From positions 1-55,183 of the forward strand of contig NZ_FOJJ01000010.1 in the NCBI RefSeq assembly GCF_900111775.1: 55,183 bases of DNA, in the 5' to 3' direction. Below the pieces are notes generated by a model. The model was given only the letters and a program-made list of their open reading frames with translations, was not told the DNA's origin and searched no databases. A program made the translations under genes and the position numbers. This stretch comes from Desulfuromonas acetexigens (lineage in GTDB: Bacteria > Desulfobacterota > Desulfuromonadia > Desulfuromonadales > Trichloromonadaceae). This document shows positions 50,178-55,183 of the stretch, in pieces; the first letter of the stretch is position 1; every line of letters starts with the position of its first letter.

Positions 50178-51305
50178 TTAGTCTTTGGCGTGGCACTTGT
50201 TGCACAGCTGGCGCTGATATTCGCCGTACTTCGTCGCGACATCGACGGCCACGCCGCCGGCATAGTAGGGGATCGCTCCGTTGGCCATGAGAGTGGTCGA
50301 GTTCTCATTCAAGATCGCCGATTCGGCGATAAATTCCGAAGTGGAACTATCCCAGCGCAGAGCGTTGTCGAAAGCCGAGGCATGGGCGCGGTGGCAGGAA
50401 AGACACATGACCTGCTCAGACCCAGAAACCCCTGCGGTCGATACCGGATCGAGCGTGCTGCCATCGGCCACATTGCGCTCGATGGGGACGAGGGCGTCAA
50501 AGGCAGTGGCCGCAACGCCGGTGAAATCGCCGGTCTTGACGTAGGAGTTGTAAGCCGCCGGAACCGAAACGTCGGTCGGGTGCATGTTGGCATTGTCGTT
50601 GTACAGCGGGTGACAGCTCAGGCACCAGTCGGACATGCCCTGGCCGTAGTTGACAAATTTGCCGCCAGAACCGTCGGAGGTCGCCACCGGGGCGGGAGCG
50701 GTGATCTGCTTGAAGCCGGCGTCGCCGAGCAGACGGTAGTTGCCGGCGATGGTGCCGGCGGCCGGTTGGGCTTTGTTCAGGTACGAACCGGAGACGGAAA
50801 TCGGCAGCGCGCCATTGGAGGTGCCACCGTCGACCTGGCCGTGGGGATCGTGACAGCTGGTGCAGCTCAGCATATTGGAAGCCATCATCCCGCCCGGCGC
50901 GGTGGTGTTGGTGCCATCCACCGCCAGGTTGAAGTCGGCGGCGATGACGTTATGCCCCTTGTTGTCTGGATCGAACGTCACGACATTACCGCGCACCAAA
51001 AGGTCGTGACCGGCGTTGCTGCTCACCCAGAAAAAGTCGCCGCCCTGGTTCATGTTGGCACCATTGGCGCTGTTGATGTGGTAACCGGCCGTTCCGTTAT
51101 GGCAGTTCAGACAGGTGGAGCTGGCGTCGGAACCTTTCATCAGGGAGGCGGCGGTTGCCGAGCCTGCGCGTGGGTTGTCGGCCGAGTTGTGCATCGAGTG
51201 GCAGCCATCGCAATGGGCCACGCCGCCGCCGTGGAAAGCGAAGGCCGTGCCACCCATCATGAAAAATCCAGCCAGCATGGCCAACATCATCTTGTTCACT
51301 TTCAT
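50178..51305 (-). CDS. OmcS-like hexaheme filament cytochrome
   Basis: This is a 375-aa exported cytochrome. After a signal peptide (MLAMLAGFFMMGGTAFA) the mature protein starts FHGGGVAHCDGCHSMHNS. It has six hemes (CDGCH, CLNCH, CTSCH, CLSCH, CLSCH, CNKCH) and the C-terminus YQRQLCNKCHAKD. These features, with KGHNVIAADFN, TAPGGMM, YGQGMSDWC and MCLSCHRAHASAFD, closely resemble OmcS of Geobacter sulfurreducens, which polymerises into micrometre-long heme filaments. AGGAGGAAGAG precedes the ATG. A sigma-54 promoter and paired palindromes lie upstream, a terminator downstream. The homology is from memory, not computed. Confidence 0.9.
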   Translation of the reverse strand: MKVNKMMLAMLAGFFMMGGTAFAFHGGGVAHCDGCHSMHNSADNPRAGSATAASLMKGSDASSTCLNCHNGTAGYHINSANGANMNQGGDFFWVSSNAGHDLLVRGNVVTFDPDNKGHNVIAADFNLAVDGTNTTAPGGMMASNMLSCTSCHDPHGQVDGGTSNGALPISVSGSYLNKAQPAAGTIAGNYRLLGDAGFKQITAPAPVATSDGSGGKFVNYGQGMSDWCLSCHPLYNDNANMHPTDVSVPAAYNSYVKTGDFTGVAATAFDALVPIERNVADGSTLDPVSTAGVSGSEQVMCLSCHRAHASAFDNALRWDSSTSEFIAESAILNENSTTLMANGAIPYYAGGVAVDVATKYGEYQRQLCNKCHAKD

Positions 51306-51392
51306 TCTCTTCCTCCTGTTGGTTGTTGTGGGGCCACTGCGGACGTTACCGGAGCCGTCAACAGCCTCTCCCCCTCGTTACCCAGAAGAAAT

Positions 51393-51408
51393 AGCAATGG
51401 GCATGCCA
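51393..51408 (-). promoter_or_regulatory. Sigma-54 promoter of the omcS-like gene
   Basis: The minus strand reads TGGCATGCCCATTGCT, with GG and GC 12 bp apart. The start would be near 51382, leaving a 5' leader of about 75 nt with a GC-rich inverted segment but no recognisable GEMM riboswitch. Confidence 0.8.
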
Positions 51409-51490
51409 ACATTTTAATGAGAAAAAAACCGTATAATTATGCAGACTTATCAAGATCACATCCGTTGATCTGATTTTTACCTGCCGGCGA

Positions 51491-51529
51491 TCTGGGAATA
51501 TCTCAAAACGACTTTGGGAATTTCCCCAA
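51491..51529. promoter_or_regulatory. Paired palindromes, candidate enhancer sites for the omcS-like gene
   Basis: Site A is TCTGGGAATATCTCAAA (51491-51507) and site B is TTTGGGAATTTCCCCAA (51513-51529), with centres ~22 bp apart (two helical turns). They lie 83-121 bp upstream of the -24 box. The same pair recurs before the NHL gene at 52822-52861. Confidence 0.75.
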
Positions 51530-51616
51530 CATTCAACTTCAGGAATCAGTCAGCTTTTCGAGGGCAAAACCAAGTATCACCATAGGCCTTTCGACAATCC
51601 GTCAAAAACGATCTTT

Positions 51617-51645
51617 GGTCCGGCCGGTTCTGTCGGGCCGGGGAC
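51617..51645 (-). terminator. Possible terminator of the NHL gene
   Basis: GTCCGGCC...GGCCGGGGAC forms an imperfect GC-rich stem; on the minus strand GATCGTTTTTGA lies a few bases after it. It is 43 bp after the NHL stop. Confidence 0.5.
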
Positions 51646-51687
51646 TTTTCGCGGCAATGCAGAGAAAACGGCAAGGAGCAGGAGTCG

Positions 51688-52710
51688 TCAACGGGGTTCA
51701 TCCAGAACGACGCGGTAGACACCAACCCCTTTATTCGCGGCCTGGGCGACAAAGAGCCGGTTGCCCTGCGGATCGAGCGCCAGGTCGTCCGGCACGATCA
51801 GGTCTTCGGGCCGGTCACCGCGATAGCCGAACTCCCCGAGAAAGCTGAAGTTGCGATCGAAGACCATCACCACCGAGCGCAAACGATCGGCGACATAGAT
51901 GTTGCCCTGGGCGTCCGCGGCGATGCCCGAGACAACCCCGAACTTTCCCGGACCGCTGCCCGGAATGCCGAAGGGCTCCAGCTCCCCGCCAGGAACGAGA
52001 CGGAAGGCGCTGAAAAGTGCCGGCGTGGTGAAATAGAGGCTGCCGTCGGGCCCGACACAAAAACCGCTGACATCGAGGACCGTCGCCTTCTTCTTTTCCG
52101 GATCGAGTTCCTTGGCCGCTTCGGCCAACTCGGCGGAAAGATCGTGCTCGGCCAGGATGAGTCCGCCCTGGTCGATCACGACCACCCGGGCCGCGGAGGA
52201 ATCGAGCAGATACAACCGGCCATCCCGTTCTTCGATGCGATCCGGAGCAAAGTCGGCCCCGCTTTCGGGAAGGCCCTGAATGCGGATGACAGCTTCCGGT
52301 TCGCCCCGGTAATTGAGAATTTGGATGGCATGCTGCGTGAAATTTCTGGCGAGCACATAAAGGCGGCCGTCTTCGGCGGAGGCAATATCCACGGCGGAGA
52401 CGATCTCGCCATCGGCGCCGAAGGCGAAAATCTCCATCCCCTGGCGATTGAAAATCCGCACCTCGTTACTGCCTTGGTTGAGGGTGTAGATTTCCTGCTG
52501 CGTCGAATCAAAATCGAGTCGGGCCCATTGAGAAGGAACCGTGCCGGAAAAGTTGGAGAGCAGATACTCGAAACTGACGTCCAGATTGGTTCCGGAACGC
52601 TGGCTTTTTTGCAGTTCGGCGGAGCAGGGGAAAGCCGCGATGAGGGTGAGGCCAAAGGCAAGAAGACTGGTGCGGGCACATTGGGGTCGCAAGAAAGAAA
52701 GTCGATTCAT
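51688..52710 (-). CDS. Exported NHL-repeat beta-propeller protein (sigma-54 regulated)
   Basis: This is a 340-aa protein from MNRLSFLRPQ, with a hydrophobic signal sequence (TSLLAFGLTLIAAFPCSA). Six NHL-type blades follow (IYTLNQGSNEVRIFN, LYVLARNFTQHAIQILN, LYLLDSSAARVVVID, LYFTTPALFSAFRL, IYVADRLRSVVMVFD, LFVAQAANKGVGVYR). It resembles the operon NHL protein at 36934 in design but not closely in sequence. The predicted sigma-54 start site falls only 2-3 nt before the ATG, so translation may be leaderless; no good Shine-Dalgarno exists. Confidence 0.8.
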   Translation of the reverse strand: MNRLSFLRPQCARTSLLAFGLTLIAAFPCSAELQKSQRSGTNLDVSFEYLLSNFSGTVPSQWARLDFDSTQQEIYTLNQGSNEVRIFNRQGMEIFAFGADGEIVSAVDIASAEDGRLYVLARNFTQHAIQILNYRGEPEAVIRIQGLPESGADFAPDRIEERDGRLYLLDSSAARVVVIDQGGLILAEHDLSAELAEAAKELDPEKKKATVLDVSGFCVGPDGSLYFTTPALFSAFRLVPGGELEPFGIPGSGPGKFGVVSGIAADAQGNIYVADRLRSVVMVFDRNFSFLGEFGYRGDRPEDLIVPDDLALDPQGNRLFVAQAANKGVGVYRVVLDEPR

Positions 52711-52722
52711 GCCCTTGGGATT

Positions 52723-52738
52723 AGCAACCAGCATGCCA
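52723..52738 (-). promoter_or_regulatory. Sigma-54 promoter of the NHL gene
   Basis: The minus strand reads TGGCATGCTGGTTGCT, sharing TGGCATG and TTGCT with the omcS promoter. The start would be near 52712. Confidence 0.78.
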
Positions 52739-52821
52739 TGGCGCGAAGAGTGAAATATTGCTGTCAAGTCAATGACTAGAGTCGCCCATATCGAATGCGC
52801 GGCAAGGCTGGACGTGCGAAA

Positions 52822-52861
52822 TTTGGGAATTTTCCTAAATCGATCTGGGAAAATCCCCAAA
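52822..52861. promoter_or_regulatory. Paired palindromes, candidate enhancer sites for the NHL gene
   Basis: Site C is TTTGGGAATTTTCCTAAA (52822-52839) and site D is TCTGGGAAAATCCCCAAA (52844-52861), with centres ~22 bp apart. They lie 84-123 bp upstream of the -24 box. Sequence, order, spacing and distance match the pair upstream of the omcS-like gene. Confidence 0.75.
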
Positions 52862-52915
52862 TTCGAAGAGCCGGCATGCTGCGGGCCAGCCCCCTTGGGA
52901 AGGCGATGAGTGGGA

Positions 52916-53734
52916 TCAGCGATTGCTGATCAGGTGGTGTGCGCCACCATGGCAATTGAGGCAGCCGCGATGCTGGCGATGAATCGATGGGGCGTGGGGC
53001 AGGCCATGGCAGGTTTGACAGTCGGGAATCGACCGGTGGGGCCCTTGGTGGCAATAAAGGCAGTTGATGCCGCCGTGGTTGGTTTTGGTGGCGGCAAGGT
53101 CCCTCGCCGCTTGCGCATGGCATACCTGACAGAATCTGCTCGGGACATGGCCGGCGGGCACGATCCGCAGAGGCGCATGGGTGGGATGACAGGTGCCGCA
53201 GTCGGGATTGGTCTGGTTCGCCAGGTGGGGTTCATGGCAGTCGAGGCAGGTGGAGACCTCCTTGTGCCGGCTATGGCAGCGGGTGCAATAGAGTTCTCCA
53301 TGGCGGCTGGGGTTCTCATTCATCTGGCGACCGACCTCGGGGTGACAGGAAAGGCATTCCAGGCGCATCGGCTTCAAGGGATCTCGCAGCGAGACCAAAG
53401 GCTGGTGGGGATCGGTGTGGCAGTGCCGGCAGCCGCCGATCTCATAATGGGGGCGGCTTTGGTGGCATTCGTCGCAGGCGCGAAAAGCAGTCCCGGACCG
53501 GGGCGGGTGCTGGGGATGGCAATCAAGGCAGCCGACTTCGGTCGCATGCGGTCCCCCGGCCACCGTTAACACCCGCACTTTTTCACTGTGACACTTGCCG
53601 CAATCGCCCCTTTCCAGTTCGGCCGCATCGGCAGCAATGGCACAAACGCAGAAAGAGGCAACCAGCAGGAGGATTCTCCCCTGGCGGCATAAGGGCTGAA
53701 AACATTCGGCAGCAAAAAAACGAGAACGGCTCAT
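52916..53734 (-). CDS. 12-heme c-type cytochrome
   Basis: This is a 272-aa exported protein from MSRSRFFAAE with a signal sequence ending near CAIAADAA. It has twelve CxxCH motifs by count, one per ~20 residues, with many additional His (PHYEIGG, DPHQPL, KTNHGG, GPHRSIP, LPHAPSIHRQHRG) for distal ligation. The dense packing fits a periplasmic heme relay. It is the first gene of the minus-strand cytochrome block, has its own sigma-54 promoter, and ends 55 bp before the palindromes of the NHL gene. No named match. Confidence 0.9.
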   Translation of the reverse strand: MSRSRFFAAECFQPLCRQGRILLLVASFCVCAIAADAAELERGDCGKCHSEKVRVLTVAGGPHATEVGCLDCHPQHPPRSGTAFRACDECHQSRPHYEIGGCRHCHTDPHQPLVSLRDPLKPMRLECLSCHPEVGRQMNENPSRHGELYCTRCHSRHKEVSTCLDCHEPHLANQTNPDCGTCHPTHAPLRIVPAGHVPSRFCQVCHAQAARDLAATKTNHGGINCLYCHQGPHRSIPDCQTCHGLPHAPSIHRQHRGCLNCHGGAHHLISNR

Positions 53735-53768
53735 AGCAAGGCCCCTGTCCGGAAAAAACGAAAAATCT

Positions 53769-53784
53769 AGCAACCACCATGCCA
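53769..53784 (-). promoter_or_regulatory. Sigma-54 promoter of the 12-heme cytochrome gene
   Basis: The minus strand reads TGGCATGGTGGTTGCT. The start would be near 53757, about 24 nt before the ATG at 53734. The TGGGAA palindromes found at the other two promoters were not found in the 130 bp upstream. Confidence 0.78.
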
Positions 53785-54018
53785 GACGCCACAACTCTCC
53801 TGCCCCCCTCCCAATGCCGACATCCTGTTCTTGATTATATTGTGGGTGAATTTGAAATGCTTAATTGATAAAAACTATTTTTGCGACCACCCCTTTAATC
53901 CGACAAAAAACTGTAGTATGGTTTTGATCGCGAGCAAAAAAGACTCGATAATTTAGATATTTATTTAGCCTCATGTATTGTTCGCGCTTTGGCTTGAGCC
54001 AAACGGAGGCACAAATCG

Positions 54019-54957
54019 ATGCACAAGAAGCTACATGTTTCGGCAAAATATCTGATCCTTCTCGTGATTGGGTGCGTTTTTTTTCTCCATGGCTGCGGCC
54101 GACAGGATAGCGCCCTGGCCCAGGAAACACCGGAAATAAAACGTCCAACAATCAAGATCGGCTTGATCCCCGAACAGAACCTGTTCGAGCAGAAAAAACG
54201 CTATGCCCCCCTCTTCGACTATCTCTCCGCCGAATTGGGGGTTGTCTTTGAAAGTCACATACTTTCCCGCTACGGAAACATTGTCGACAATTTCAACGAA
54301 CTGGGTTTGGACGGGGCGTTCATGGGGAGTTTCACCGGGGCGCTGGCGATCCAGAAACTGGGGGTTGAGCCCCTTGTTCGGCCCCAACATGTGAACGGAA
54401 CCTCAACCTATTTCGGGCTGGTCTTTGCCAGAAAGGGGAGCGGGCTCGGCAGCGCAGAGAGCCTGCGCGGGAAACGGATGGTCTTTGTCGACCGCGCAAC
54501 GACGGCGGGCTATCTATTACCCCTAGCGTATTTCAAAAAGATCGGCATCAGCGATTACGAAAATTGGTTTGACAAGTTTTACTTCAGCGGCACCCACGAA
54601 GATGCGATCATGGATGTTCTGAACGGGCTCGCGGATGTCGGCGCCGCCAAGAATACGGTCTATGAGAATCTGGTCTTAAAAGACCTGAATCACATGGACA
54701 AGCTGGAAATTCTGGCAACGTCTCCGCCCGTCCCCTCCAATGCCCTCCTCGTGAAAAGCACCTTCCCGGCCGACTTCAAAATTCTTCTCCGCAACAAATT
54801 GCTGACCATGGACCAGTCCGCCGCCGGCAGAAAAGCCCTGGCAGAAATCAACTCGACAAAATTTATCGAAACGACCGTTGCCGATTATCAGCCGGTTCTC
54901 GATTACGCGACAAGCATCGGCATCAATCTGGCTGAATACGACTACAGGAATCAATGA
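54019..54957 (+). CDS. PhnD-like substrate-binding lipoprotein
   Basis: This is a 312-aa lipoprotein from MHKKLHVSAKYLILLVIGCVFFLHGCG with lipobox LHGC. The rest is a PhnD/type 2 periplasmic-binding fold: IKIGLIPEQNLFEQKKRYAPLFDYLSAELG at the start, GAFMGSFTGALAIQKLGVEPLVRP, GSAESLRGKRMVFVDRATTAGYLLPLAYF and VGAAKNTVYENLV. GGAGG lies ~10 bp before the ATG. No ABC permease or ATPase gene is adjacent, so it may serve as a sensor input rather than a transporter part. It is divergent from the cytochrome block. Confidence 0.85.
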   Translation: MHKKLHVSAKYLILLVIGCVFFLHGCGRQDSALAQETPEIKRPTIKIGLIPEQNLFEQKKRYAPLFDYLSAELGVVFESHILSRYGNIVDNFNELGLDGAFMGSFTGALAIQKLGVEPLVRPQHVNGTSTYFGLVFARKGSGLGSAESLRGKRMVFVDRATTAGYLLPLAYFKKIGISDYENWFDKFYFSGTHEDAIMDVLNGLADVGAAKNTVYENLVLKDLNHMDKLEILATSPPVPSNALLVKSTFPADFKILLRNKLLTMDQSAAGRKALAEINSTKFIETTVADYQPVLDYATSIGINLAEYDYRNQ

Positions 54958-55100
54958 CCATCATCATGACCGTGTTAATATCTCAACTTTCGCAGGCACG
55001 CACAACAAATAAATGTATGAAATAATTGAACAAAAGCGCCATCAACTGTAATAGAGTGGGTTGTCGCCAAACAACCAATCTACCCTCAGGAGATGACGCT
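54958..55100. other. Intergenic tail, possible mobile-element edge
   Basis: No gene is supported here. A palindromic hint (GTTGTCGCCAAACAAC at ~55062) lies ahead of a CAGGAGATG ribosome site. The layout, a short leader before an ORF running off the window, recalls the 5' end of an insertion sequence, but terminal repeats cannot be checked. Confidence 0.35.
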
Positions 55101-55183
55101 TTGGATCAGAGTGTAGCAGAGACTGTTTCATGTCAGAACCAAATTAATTCGTTTTTTGACCATCAGCGTGTCGCTTTACTCTT
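55101..55183 (+). CDS. Partial ORF at window edge, possible transposase start
   Basis: From TTG 55101 the frame reads MDQSVAETVSCQNQINSFFD and stays open to the end (27 codons). CAGGAG lies ~10 bp upstream. An ATG at 55093 in another frame stops after seven codons. The sequence is too short to assign a family; a transposase is only a guess from the surroundings. Confidence 0.35.
   Translation, partial: MDQSVAETVSCQNQINSFFDHQRVALL

Noticed and set aside
51306-51382. GEMM (cyclic-dinucleotide) riboswitch in the leader of the omcS-like gene
   Set aside because: Such riboswitches occur before Geobacter cytochrome genes, but I could not find the conserved GEMM core here or in the 24000-24105 leader.
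1-55183. CRISPR arrays, prophage genes and rRNA
   Set aside because: No regularly spaced repeat series, phage structural gene or rRNA sequence was seen on either strand.

Overview
The window looks like a piece of a high-GC chromosome from a metal- or electrode-respiring member of the Desulfuromonadales/Geobacterales. The evidence is a block of multiheme c-type cytochromes that includes two hexaheme proteins resembling the Geobacter filament cytochrome OmcS, a hydrogenase-4-like complex without hydrogenase ligands (Ehr type), a SatP-type acetate transporter, strong -24/-12 (sigma-54) promoters and a selenocysteine tRNA. Taxonomy is inferred from gene content and remembered protein motifs; no database was searched.

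Region 1 (1-11300) is an accessory island. Three promoterless C-terminal Rhs modules (341-1303, 3666-4739, 7963-9045) share nearly identical cores, have different tips, and are each preceded by the same ~70-bp palindromic repeat. Short membrane-protein genes that could be immunity genes follow them. A fourth Rhs tip is split by an intact IS4-family element (1617-2870) with a 9-bp target duplication. An IS3-family element (5118-6410) abuts an IS1380-family element (6408-7866); neither has a visible target duplication, and the junction cuts a duplicated fragment of the secreted TSP3-repeat gene found intact at 9959.

Region 2 (11300-32800) is mostly housekeeping and energy metabolism. It holds satP behind a sigma-54 promoter and an early terminator; a small membrane protein; an HTH-EIIA regulator coupled to a seven-gene Ehr/Hyf-like operon (three antiporter-like subunits, a NuoH-like anchor, HyfE, a ligandless large subunit and a ferredoxin-small subunit fusion); an FmdB zinc ribbon; a GH17-GT2 glucan synthase; a YqaA-type membrane protein; an RhlE-type helicase with a probable attenuator; an SDR; and a DUF3014/V4R/GGDEF trio.

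Region 3 (32846-53734) begins with tRNA-Sec. It then contains, all on the minus strand, a ~17-kb apparent operon running from an OmcS-family hexaheme cytochrome (start 49926) through a beta-propeller lipoprotein, an outer-membrane beta-barrel, two lipoproteins, a SurA-like prolyl isomerase, 26-heme and 16-heme cytochromes, an NHL protein, a pentaheme cytochrome and a HAMP membrane protein to a REC-PAS-GGDEF-EAL regulator. Upstream, the omcS-like gene, a second NHL protein and a 12-heme cytochrome each carry a near-identical sigma-54 promoter. The first two also carry the same pair of palindromes 80-125 bp upstream, which suggests a dedicated enhancer-binding protein. I read this as a sigma-54-controlled extracellular electron transfer locus: filament cytochromes, periplasmic wires, an outer-membrane conduit, folding helper and second-messenger control. 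A PhnD-like lipoprotein and the start of another, possibly mobile, ORF close the window.
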